Of a DNA stretch of 64,000 nucleotides, positions 31,036 to 39,826 are shown one piece after another. The stretch comes from Pachysolen tannophilus NRRL Y-2460 (Eukaryota; Ascomycota; Pichiomycetes; Alaninales; Pachysolenaceae): assembly GCA_001661245.1 (NCBI GenBank), contig KV454016.1, positions 371,381 through 435,380 of the forward strand, written 5' to 3'. How positions within the stretch are numbered: position 1 is the first letter of the stretch; each line of letters opens with the position of its first letter. The notes under the pieces are model-generated. The model was not told the origin of the DNA and did no database searches. It saw only the letters and a program-made list of their open reading frames with translations. The position numbers and the translations under genes were made by a program.

Positions 31036-33300
31036 TTAGTTTGCAAAATTCCCCAAATTATGTTCTTTGATATAATCTGGTCCCATTTCTTCGTAATCCT
31101 GTTTGCTAATATAACTCTTTTCACATTCAGGTGTCTTTGACCATAAGCTCATACCTCTCCAAGCATCTAAAGTAGGATTTTCTGCTTTTCTTATCTTTAA
31201 TTCCGTTCCAACAGGTAAAAATGATCTGAATTCAGTGTATAATCTCTCTTCAAAATTTTGAAAATATCCTTGACCACCAGTAATGAATATATCTTTACAA
31301 ACTTCATATCTCTTTTCATCACTTAATCTATTCCATATAATGTTTTCACTAATCTCTATTATACCTGCCTGGTCTATACCAGCAATACTTGAAGGCTGAA
31401 ACATAATTTCAGGTACCTTAATCCTTTCCACATTTAAGTGAATTCTATGTTGTTCATGCGAGTCTTCTTGATTGAATGGTCTAGGTCCTCTAAGAAATTT
31501 ATGCACTACGGAGTTTCTCCAATTAAAGTTATTTGCCATCGTATCTTCAACGGTAAAGTTAGGATCATATTCCAATAATTCCTGCTCGATCTTTAAAATT
31601 TTAGTATCTTCCTCTTCTTCAAATTCTGATTCTTGTTCCAGATTTTCTCCAATATCCCTATAAATAGCCCAATCATCATCATTGGCTCCAAAAGTATCGT
31701 TTGGATCATTATCAATAGTTGCATTTTGATTTCTTCTACGTCTATTAGAGTTAATGCTGTCAACACCATTTTTATCATCCGAGGCCAATGAAGCAATATT
31801 TTTCATACGCTGTTGAGCTGCATGAGATTTTCTATTGTTTAATTCTTCCTTCAACTTCTTTCTCTCCTTCTTCTTGTTCAAAATCACTTGCAACTGAGAT
31901 CTTTTCTCAGCTATCCATCCATTCAAGTCAGTTTCTCTAAATCGTTTATCTTTTAACTCTTCTTCCTCTTTTCTTTTTTGCTCCAGAAGTTTTTCTTCTT
32001 TTGCTCTTTGTCTAGCCTCAAAATTCGACTTCATCAATCTCTGTTTACGTTTTTCTTTGATCTCGTCTTCATCAAGTTGATCATCTGGAATATCTACTAA
32101 AGGAAAATTATTGGTTTCAGCGGCAGGACCTTCATCTTCACCAACATCCTGATTTCTTGCTCTTTTCAAAGATTTTTCTAAATTAGTCATATATTTTTTA
32201 AAATCCAGCTCATCATCAAAACCTTCTGTAATAAGTGTATTCAATATGTGTTTTTTTGAGGTATTTGCAATTTCATTTCTAATCTTTGAAAAATATTCAA
32301 ATTCCTGTTCTTTTTGAACTAATTTTTCCAATCTTTTCTTTCTCAGCATTTCTTGTAATAACCTACCGCTTTCTTTTCTCTTTTCAGTTTCCAATCTTAA
32401 TTCTTCTTCAGTCTTTTGTGGCTTAATAACTTCAGTAAATGGTGCTTCCACACATACATCTTTCTGTTCCAAGACATCCATATCTAAATAGGACCTCATC
32501 TCTTGGTCAAAGTCAGTTGATATATAACAATGATCTTTTATTAAATAATCAATTTGAGAATTGGTAAATTTCGATGGGAAATATGGATATTTTAAATTTA
32601 ATGAACGTTGAAGATAATTTACCGCTGAATTTCCACCCCAATCAATTCTTTTACATTCATTTAAAATACCTTTACCATCTAAGACTGGAATAATATGAGT
32701 TGCTTCATGTCCTGTTCCGATAACCAACCCATCTCTACCACTGTTGGCATAAAAACTAAACAATGAATCTATACCACTTACAACTTTTGGGACTTGATAA
32801 GCTTCAAAAAGTAACTGATACATGTTCCTTCTATGTGATTGTGGAGCCCCAACAATTTCAGTGAGTAATATTGGGTTATTAACAAATCCAGACGAGCTCA
32901 CACCTAAATGCAGTAACGAATAATCAAGTATAGATTCCACATAATCCCAATTGGTAACTAAATTCCCATCAAAAGGTGATTTCGAAGAAGATTTAACGCT
33001 AGGTTCCAAGTAGATATCATTTCCGACAATTGTCAAAGTCTTGGTGAGTTTCCTATCTCTATAACGTGACACAATCGTAGGAAACCTATGAGATGGCATC
33101 GCACCATTGACCAAACCAACTCTTGTTTCCGATTTACCTAAATCTATAGCTATTGGCACATTTTCTGAATAATCAGTCGATATATATTCAGGTTGTGTTG
33201 TAGGTGCCAAGTCTCGAAGTGGATACACTTTCTGAGGTGGTAAATCCTCATCCCTAGAATGATTATAACGGCCGCTCTTGCTATTACTGCTGACAGGCAT
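31036..33300 (-). CDS. ARP5: Arp5, actin-related protein of the INO80 complex
   Basis: 754 aa, the same as S. cerevisiae (755). The actin fold starts with PIAIDLGKSETRVGLVNG; GLVIGTGHEATHIIPVLDGK is the second phosphate-loop region. A large Arp5-specific, Lys/Glu-rich coiled-coil insert (about residues 290-530) separates the actin halves. The end carries ITGGQGYFQNFEERL and RKAENPTLDAWRGMSLW. Family knowledge: with Ies6 it forms the module that couples INO80 ATPase activity to nucleosome sliding. It is convergent with NOP2, as in S. cerevisiae (YNL061W, YNL059C). Confidence 0.96.
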   Translation of the reverse strand: MPVSSNSKSGRYNHSRDEDLPPQKVYPLRDLAPTTQPEYISTDYSENVPIAIDLGKSETRVGLVNGAMPSHRFPTIVSRYRDRKLTKTLTIVGNDIYLEPSVKSSSKSPFDGNLVTNWDYVESILDYSLLHLGVSSSGFVNNPILLTEIVGAPQSHRRNMYQLLFEAYQVPKVVSGIDSLFSFYANSGRDGLVIGTGHEATHIIPVLDGKGILNECKRIDWGGNSAVNYLQRSLNLKYPYFPSKFTNSQIDYLIKDHCYISTDFDQEMRSYLDMDVLEQKDVCVEAPFTEVIKPQKTEEELRLETEKRKESGRLLQEMLRKKRLEKLVQKEQEFEYFSKIRNEIANTSKKHILNTLITEGFDDELDFKKYMTNLEKSLKRARNQDVGEDEGPAAETNNFPLVDIPDDQLDEDEIKEKRKQRLMKSNFEARQRAKEEKLLEQKRKEEEELKDKRFRETDLNGWIAEKRSQLQVILNKKKERKKLKEELNNRKSHAAQQRMKNIASLASDDKNGVDSINSNRRRRNQNATIDNDPNDTFGANDDDWAIYRDIGENLEQESEFEEEEDTKILKIEQELLEYDPNFTVEDTMANNFNWRNSVVHKFLRGPRPFNQEDSHEQHRIHLNVERIKVPEIMFQPSSIAGIDQAGIIEISENIIWNRLSDEKRYEVCKDIFITGGQGYFQNFEERLYTEFRSFLPVGTELKIRKAENPTLDAWRGMSLWSKTPECEKSYISKQDYEEMGPDYIKEHNLGNFAN

Positions 33301-33614
33301 TTTTGAATTATGGCCAAATATATAAATATAGTTAAATCTGTATATATATATTGAATATATATAATAAAGAGTATTAAATAATTTGAATTATCAACTATAT
33401 TTTCTGGTGTCGAAAAGGTCAAATTTTTTTTTTTAGAAAAGTGAATTTTTCCAAATTTTCACCAACAATTAATACAATTACAACTTGATTAAATACAAGT
33501 TCCCATGGGGTAAGAAGGAGTAGTTTTAAGTGTATGAGCCTTATAAATAGTTTCAAAAATCTTCTATTTAGTTATAACGTTTCATTTACCTATATCAACT
33601 ATTAAAAACAAAAT
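33301..33614. other. ARP5 upstream region and LYS9 3' flank
   Basis: This 314-bp spacer holds (TA)-rich tracts at about 33340-33365 that could serve as the ARP5 core promoter. Nothing else was recognised. Confidence 0.45.
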
Positions 33615-35098
33615 CTATAAAGTTTTCTCAACCAAGTAGATACCGTATTTATCTTTCAATTCCTTCATGATTGGGTCATTGATTTCCGGAGTCATTGGAG
33701 CAAGTAAGCCTGGAGTATGTAATGTACCGTTAAGGATTTGTTGAGTGGCAACAGCACATGGAACACCAACCAATTTTGCCATTGAAGAATAACCACCTGG
33801 GACACCGAGATCAACTAAAGTGGAAGTTCTTGTTTCTTTAGATCCATCAGCCCATTCAATACCAAATTTGTGTTGAAGAACAACCAAATCACGTTCATCT
33901 GGAGCATATTGCATTAATTCTTCTAAAGTTGCACATAAGGTATCCAATGGATTTTTCCTTGGGGTAGTTAATTTGTCAGAAAAGAGACCCAACCATTTAA
34001 GACCACTAATGATACGTTCCTTATCTGCCTCTGAAACAAAAGTAGCCAATTTAGAAACTGTACTTATCAAATCTGCCTCATTAGTTGATGGTGCACCAAT
34101 TTGCTTAGCGAAAACTTCTTTCCATGGAAGAGGTTTTTCAAAAATTGGACTTTCATCTTCTTTTAAAAATCCAAGGTCAACCAAGACTTTAACAAATTCT
34201 GGGAATCCTTGATAACGTAAAGTACCTCTAATAACAGTTTCTGCTTCAGGAATATGGTATAATTCTTTATAAGTAGTTGAATCTCTGTTTGCATATGCAA
34301 CAAAAGCATAACCAGGGTAGATGAAATATGGTTTAGCACTAGCCATCAATTCTTCAGAATTAATGGATTCAATTCTACCTTCTTTCCAATATTTGGCAGA
34401 GTTTCTCAATGCCAACAAGACACCTCTTGAAGACCATGAAAATTTATAACCCAAAGGATTATCCGAAGCCTCTGGAGATGGTAATCCTCCACAATAAGAT
34501 AAGAAAGATTTAATCTTACCACCAGCCTTGTGGACCTCATCAATTGTCTTAACAGCATACAAATGGTCAATACCTGGATCTAAACCAATTTCATTCATAA
34601 CAATAATACCAGCTTCTTTAATTTTTGGTTCTAATTCACGCAACTGAGGATTAATATACGAAGTAGTAACAACATGTTTCTTAAACTTGATTGCCGATTT
34701 GACTACAGTAGCATGATGAATATAAGGAATTAAAGAAATAACAATATCATGTTGTGAAACAGCTGCATCTAATGAAGCTTCACTACTGACATCCACAGAA
34801 ATTGCTTTAGCAACAGAACCAGCAAGAGATTGAGCAGTTGAAAGAGTTCTGCACGCAACAGTAACTTCAACACCCGGAGTATTGGATAAAATGTCAACAG
34901 TTGGCTTTGCAACAAAACCTGAACCTAACAAAAGTACTTTTCTATATTCAACCAAAAAAAAAAAAAAAAACTGGTTAGCAATTTGTCTAAAATAAAAAGA
35001 CAACAAGAAAAACAAAACCACAAAAAAAAAACAAGAAATAGTAAATGCCTAATTCTTGCTTTTCACAATTGAGTGACAAGACAAACTTACTGAGCCAT
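33615..35098 (-). CDS. LYS9: Lys9, saccharopine dehydrogenase (L-glutamate-forming), one intron
   Basis: 444 aa after splicing (S. cerevisiae 446). The N-terminal nucleotide fold starts KVLLLGSGFVAKPTVDIL. It has VISLIPYIHHATVVKSAI, the highly conserved NEIGLDPGIDHLYAVKTIDE, SYCGGLPSPEASDNPLGYKF, and the end PEINDPIMKELKDKYGIYL. Family knowledge: it makes saccharopine from aminoadipate semialdehyde and glutamate in lysine synthesis. The reading frame lacks a good start unless a 149-nt intron is removed. An 8-nt first exon ATGGCTCA (35091-35098) joins 34941 to give MAQKVLLLGSG, like S. cerevisiae MGKNVLLLGSG. CDS = complement join(33615..34941, 35091..35098). Confidence 0.95.
34942..35090 (-). 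other. LYS9: LYS9 intron, 149 nt, phase 2
   Basis: The donor is GTAAGT. The branch site TGCTAAC (complement of 34974-34980) is followed by a long poly-T tract, then the acceptor AATATAG. It joins ATG-GCT-CA to A, giving Gln. Confidence 0.9.
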
Positions 35099-35765
35099 TT
35101 TGATATTTAAATAAGAATAAATAAATAAGTTATTCACTTTATTCAATAAGTAGAATAAAATAACTGAAAATTTTTTGAATCAAAAAATATTGCTATATTA
35201 TGAACATTTATTTAGTCACCCGTAGGGGCCACACAGACAGATAAAACCCAAGATAGGAGAATGATGAAAAAAAAGACAAAAAAACTTTTGGTACTATTGT
35301 TTAATAGAGTAAAAGGTGGAAAAGTTTCATGCAGGCAGCCACTCTTGCTGCGGTTCCAGGCCCGCAAACGGCCAATCACTTGCAGGGCAATCGCTGAATA
35401 ATTAATACCAACATTTGACAAATGCTCAGCCCCTGATATAAAAGAGGGGCGCTGACTTTTTTTTTTTGATTATTATGAGTTTAAGGAATGGGTCGTGGAG
35501 TGGCCCAATTTGACCTAATAGTATCATTTTCTGGCCCAGTGGTCTTTTAATGGTCCAATAGTCCAGTGCAGTTCGGTATTAATTAATGTGTACGGATTAT
35601 AACGCTGTTTTTAACTGAAATAAAGTAAAAAAAACAGAATTAGCGGTCAATTGAATTGTAACAATATAGAATAGTATTGTATAATTATTTATCATTGTTG
35701 TTAGAAATCATAATAGAAGAAATATTTTTTTGTTTTCTTTTCTTTGGCCATAGAAACAATTGATT
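35099..35765. promoter_or_regulatory. divergent LYS9-SRV2 control region with GC-rich island
   Basis: This 667-bp region stands out from its AT-rich surroundings: 35211-35460 is GC-richer. It contains a CCAAT box (35372-35376), a TATAAAAG element (35437-35444) and a run of T after GGGGCGCTGAC. A B-box-like GGTTCCAGGCC lies at 35352-35362. Downstream, four TGGYCCARTR-type repeats are listed separately. The region could be a shared promoter or hold an unrecognised RNA gene. Confidence 0.4.
35501..35568. repeat. four TGGYCCA(A/G)T repeats
   Basis: TGGCCCAAT (35501-35509), TGGCCCAGT (35532-35540), TGGTCCAAT (35551-35559) and AGTCCAGTG (35560-35568) lie within 68 bp of the LYS9-SRV2 promoter. A regulatory role is only inferred. 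Confidence 0.6.
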
Positions 35766-37442
35766 ATGTCGTCTGAAAATAATTTTAGTATTCAAGGTTA
35801 TAATTTAGTTACTTTATTGAAAAGGTTAGAAGCAGCTACTTCTAGGTTAGAAGATGTTACTATTTTTCAAGAGAATTCCAAGAAAGATGTTTTACATGCT
35901 TCGGATTATACTGCAACTCAGAGGCAAGCACCTCGTACGAAATCAGTAGGGCAAGGTCTGGGACAGGATTTGAATCTGGAATCAAGTCAGCCGAGTGCTC
36001 AGGCATCATTACCTGTTTCTATAAAAGAATTTGATAGTTTAATTGAAGGTTTTGTTAAGCCATTTGTTGATAAATCTGAAAAAGTGGATCCAGTTGTTGG
36101 TGAAGTGGGTAGTACTTTATTAAAGGCATTTATAGAAGAAAGAAATTTTTTATTAGCAGTTTCAAAAAGTAAAAAAATTGAACCTTCAAACCCAATTTTT
36201 GCTCAAGCTTTAAAACCTATTAATGAGCAAATTGAAAAAATTATACTGATTAAAGATCAAAATAGACGTTCAAAATTTTTCAATAATTTAAATGCTGTTG
36301 CAGAAGGTATACCTGTATTGGGTTGGGTTGTTGTACCAACACCTATAAGTTATATTCCAGAGTATAAAGAATCCACCGAATTTTGGTCAAATAGAATTTT
36401 AAAAGAATTTAGAGATTCACTGGATACTTCTCAGGTCGAATGGGTTAAATTGTTACTTTCCATATTTGACTGTTTAAAAGTCTACGTCAAGCAATATCAT
36501 TCTACTGGGCCTTCATGGGATCCCAATGGTGGGTCTTTGGAAGATGCCTTAGCTGCAACTACCGCTGCTGTTGCTGATGGACCTATTCCAAGTACAGGTC
36601 CTTCAAGTTCTACAGGTGCACTGCTGGCACCACCACCTCCACCACCTCCACCACCACCTCCTGCATCTGTTTTCGAATCAGATCCTAATTCTTCCTCTGG
36701 TGCTCTGACATCAGACACCGGTATCAATGCAGTCTTCTCTGAATTAAATAAAGGTGAATCAATTACATCTAGCTTAAAGAAAGTGGATAAATCACAAATG
36801 ACGCATAAGAACCCATCATTAAGAGATTCATCTACAGTTCCAGCCGTGTCTAAGAAAGTTCCTCCAAAGAAACCCGTTAGCTTATCGAAGAAGTCTGCTG
36901 CTGCTGCTGCTGCTGCGGCTGCCGTAACTGGTGGTGTTGCTTCTGATTCGGCACCAAAGAAACCACCTAAGAAGGAACTTGTTGATACAAAATGGGTTAT
37001 TGAAAATTTTGAAAATACTCACGATTTAATTGTTGAAAATGGTCAAATGAACCAATCTGTCTTCATTGCAAATTGTAATAACGTTACTATTCAAGTTAAG
37101 GGGAAAGTTAATGCATTATCTATAAATAATAGTCATAAAGTCGGTCTAGTTGTAGACTCAATGGTCTCTGGTATAGATATCATCAAGTGCACCAAATACG
37201 GAGTTCAAATACTAGACCAAGTTCCAACCATATCAATCGATCTGTCAGATAGTGGACAAATCTACTTGAGTAAGAATTCGTTAAATACAGAGATATATAC
37301 ATCTTGTACCACCGCATTGAACATTGAGATTCCTGATCAGGAAACCGGCGATTTCAAAGAAGTTCCTGCTCCAGAACAATTAAGACATTCTTTCGATGCA
37401 ACCGGTAAGATGGTCACCAGCATTGTTGAACACGCAGGCTAG
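35766..37442 (+). CDS. SRV2: Srv2/CAP, cyclase-associated actin-recycling protein
   Basis: 558 aa from the ATG at 35766 (S. cerevisiae 526). The N-terminal helical domain starts NLVTLLKRLEAATSRLEDVT, with the conserved NLNAVAEGIPVLGWVV. A polyproline tract follows (about residues 287-298, SH3 and profilin type), then an Ala-rich stretch. The C-terminal beta-helix CARP domain contains WVIENFENTHDLIVENGQM and VNALSINNSHKVGLVVDSMV. Family knowledge: it binds adenylate cyclase in Ras signalling and recycles ADP-actin from cofilin. The codons before 35766 start with TTG and are not used. Confidence 0.95.
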   Translation: MSSENNFSIQGYNLVTLLKRLEAATSRLEDVTIFQENSKKDVLHASDYTATQRQAPRTKSVGQGLGQDLNLESSQPSAQASLPVSIKEFDSLIEGFVKPFVDKSEKVDPVVGEVGSTLLKAFIEERNFLLAVSKSKKIEPSNPIFAQALKPINEQIEKIILIKDQNRRSKFFNNLNAVAEGIPVLGWVVVPTPISYIPEYKESTEFWSNRILKEFRDSLDTSQVEWVKLLLSIFDCLKVYVKQYHSTGPSWDPNGGSLEDALAATTAAVADGPIPSTGPSSSTGALLAPPPPPPPPPPPASVFESDPNSSSGALTSDTGINAVFSELNKGESITSSLKKVDKSQMTHKNPSLRDSSTVPAVSKKVPPKKPVSLSKKSAAAAAAAAAVTGGVASDSAPKKPPKKELVDTKWVIENFENTHDLIVENGQMNQSVFIANCNNVTIQVKGKVNALSINNSHKVGLVVDSMVSGIDIIKCTKYGVQILDQVPTISIDLSDSGQIYLSKNSLNTEIYTSCTTALNIEIPDQETGDFKEVPAPEQLRHSFDATGKMVTSIVEHAG

Positions 37443-37908
37443 TTAGCCCTTATAGAAACACTCCTGGTGTGCGGGGGAAACAGCTGGCTAGTCAGCCAAA
37501 ACACAAGGTTCCGCCGCCCGTTGCCCGTTGCCCGTTTCCCATTGCCCAGCACATTTACCAGCACATTAGCCAGCACGTTGCCCGGCGCCAAACCAAGCGC
37601 CAACCCAGTGCCGTCCTCCTTCCTCCGTCCTCTCTCCTCCGTCGAAGTTTCTAGATTAATTGCTTCAAGTTGACACGTTTTGAAATTTGAATTTTTTTGG
37701 CAGTATTTTTTTTTTTTTTTTTCTTTTTTTCTTTTTTATCTTTTGAACGAACAACAAAAAACAAAAAAAATTTTAAAAAGCTGTTTAGAAAAGCGATATA
37801 TAATTTATTAGTAATTTAGATAAAATTATCAATCAACCTTTATATCTAGTTGTAAGGTCCCATCAATAGTTATATATTGCATCTAATTGAATTTGAGTTA
37901 AAAATATA
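37443..37908. promoter_or_regulatory. YDJ1 promoter with heat-shock element and GC-rich repeats
   Basis: Upstream of YDJ1 a heat-shock element of the nGAAnnTTCnnGAn type reads GAAgtTTCtaGAt at 37644-37656, 253 bp before the ATG. A GC-rich block (37510-37590) holds tandem GCCCGTT units and AGCACATT/AGCACGTT repeats. A poly-T tract (about 37706-37722) follows. Heat-inducible YDJ1 expression fits family knowledge. Confidence 0.5.
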
Positions 37909-39132
37909 ATGGTCAAAGAAACTAAGTTATACGATATTCTAGGTGTTTCGGCAGATGCTTCTGATTCCGATTTGAAGAAAGCTTATAGGAAAGGTGCTTT
38001 AAGAAATCATCCTGATAAAAATCCTTCTCCAGAAGCGGCAGAAAAGTTTAAAGAGATTTCAGCAGCTTATGAGATTTTATCTGATCCTCAAAAGAGAGAG
38101 GTTTATGATCAATATGGTGAAGAAGGTTTGACTGGAGGTGCTGGTATGGGTGCTGGTGGTATGGGAGGAATGGAAGACTTGTTCTCCCAGTTTTTCGGCG
38201 GCGGCATGGGTGGCGGCGCGTCTCGCCCAAGAGGTCCAGTTAGAGGTAAAGACATTAAACATACAATTTCATGTACTTTAGAAGAATTATACAAAGGTAG
38301 AACAGCAAAGTTAGCTTTGAATAAAACTGTATTGTGTAAATCTTGTGATGGAAGGGGTGGTAAAGAAGGTTCTGTTAAAAAATGTACTTCTTGTAATGGT
38401 CAAGGTATGAAATTCATTACTAGACAAATGGGTCCAATGATTCAAAGATTTCAAACCACTTGTGATGTTTGTAATGGTGAAGGTCATACAATTGATCCAA
38501 AAGATCGTTGTAAGTCTTGTCAAGGTAAGATGACTACCAGTGAAAGGAAAATTTTGGAAGTTCATATTGATCCTGGAATGAAATCTGGTCAAACTGTTGT
38601 TTTCAGCGGTGAAGGTGATCAACAACCAAATGTTATTCCTGGTGATGTTGTCTTTGTTGTTGATGAAAAACCACATCCAAGTTTTACCAGAAAAGAAGAC
38701 GATTTGTATTACGAGGCCAAAATCGATTTATTGACAGCTTTGGCAGGTGGTTCATTTGCCATTAAACATATTAGTGGTGAATATTTGAAAATTGATATCA
38801 TCCCAGGTGAAGTCATTTCTCCAGATATGATAAAAGTTGTTGAAAATAAAGGTATGCCAATCAGGAAAATGGGAAGTTATGGTAATTTATTTGTTAAATT
38901 TGAAATTGAATTCCCTCCAAAGAATTTTGCCAATGAAGAAAAATTAAAAATATTGGAACAAGTCTTACCTCCAAGAAAGAAAGTTGATATTCCAAAGAAC
39001 GCCATTGTCGATGATGTTGTATTAGTCGATGTTGATCCATCAAAGCACAGAACTCAAAACAGAAGATTTGCTGATGACGATTACGAAGATGAAGAAGGTG
39101 CCGGTCCAGGAGTTCAATGTGCTTCTCAATAG
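37909..39132 (+). CDS. YDJ1: Ydj1, cytosolic farnesylated DnaJ (Hsp40) chaperone
   Basis: 407 aa (S. cerevisiae 409). J domain at residues 1-70 with HPD, then a Gly/Phe- and Met-rich linker ([17 protein letters not shown]). Four zinc-binding CxxCxGxG units span about 143-207. Client-binding domains follow, then an acidic tail with a C-terminal CASQ CaaX box for farnesylation. Family knowledge: it delivers clients to Ssa Hsp70 and supports prion handling, protein import and heat tolerance. The last zinc repeat is shortened (CKSCQGK). It is a paralogue of SCJ1 in the same window, but cytosolic. Confidence 0.97.
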   Translation: MVKETKLYDILGVSADASDSDLKKAYRKGALRNHPDKNPSPEAAEKFKEISAAYEILSDPQKREVYDQYGEEGLTGGAGMGAGGMGGMEDLFSQFFGGGMGGGASRPRGPVRGKDIKHTISCTLEELYKGRTAKLALNKTVLCKSCDGRGGKEGSVKKCTSCNGQGMKFITRQMGPMIQRFQTTCDVCNGEGHTIDPKDRCKSCQGKMTTSERKILEVHIDPGMKSGQTVVFSGEGDQQPNVIPGDVVFVVDEKPHPSFTRKEDDLYYEAKIDLLTALAGGSFAIKHISGEYLKIDIIPGEVISPDMIKVVENKGMPIRKMGSYGNLFVKFEIEFPPKNFANEEKLKILEQVLPPRKKVDIPKNAIVDDVVLVDVDPSKHRTQNRRFADDDYEDEEGAGPGVQCASQ

Positions 39133-39826
39133 ATTTGAAAAACGAAAAAAAAAAAAAAAAAATAAGAAAAGAAAAGAAAAGATCAAAGAAATTTTCATAT
39201 ATGTTGATAAAAAGGGCAAGAGATAAACCATAATAATCAAATAATTATAATTATTAATAAAAATAATATTAGTAGTAGTAGTAGTAATAATAATCAATGA
39301 TAGGAATAGTATCAGTAAAAAAAAAAACAACTAGTTATTTATATACAAATAACATTTGCCTTACTGAAAGAACTGAATGTATTGATAAGGAGAGAAAGGT
39401 GCTGGATTTAAAGGCTGATGAAAAGTTATTCAAAAGAAATACTTCAGAACTGATGTGTTTGGAAAATATTTCCTTTTTTAACTTTCTATTATCTAAGTAT
39501 ATAGAGATATATACATGTTCGTTTGCAAGTTAACTTATATTTTATTTAATTGTTTTTCTGTTATTATTGATTTCCCTTTTATTTAAACTAGGCTAGTTAA
39601 CTAAGAGTAACTATCATATTTAGAACATATATATATATATATATGTATTTGTTATTTTCAATTGTAAAGTTGTTAAAAAGCAGCTGAAATATCTATTAAT
39701 AAAATACGCTAAAAAATACCAAATGAGAAAAATGCTAAATACATAAAAGAAATCTATGAGTGCTAAAAAAATAATTAAAAATAATAATTAAAATAAAAGA
39801 AAAAAAGAAGAAAAAAAAAAAGCACA
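39133..39826. other. convergent YDJ1-DHA1 transporter intergenic region
   Basis: No gene was recognised in this 694-bp region between two 3' ends. It contains a GTA/ATA trinucleotide tract (about 39265-39295) and a (TA)n tract (about 39628-39645). A 78-codon open stretch at 39297-39533 has no supporting features. Confidence 0.5.

Noticed and set aside
39297-39533. 78-codon ORF between YDJ1 and the transporter
   Set aside because: Lies in a 3'-3' region, low complexity, no recognisable family.
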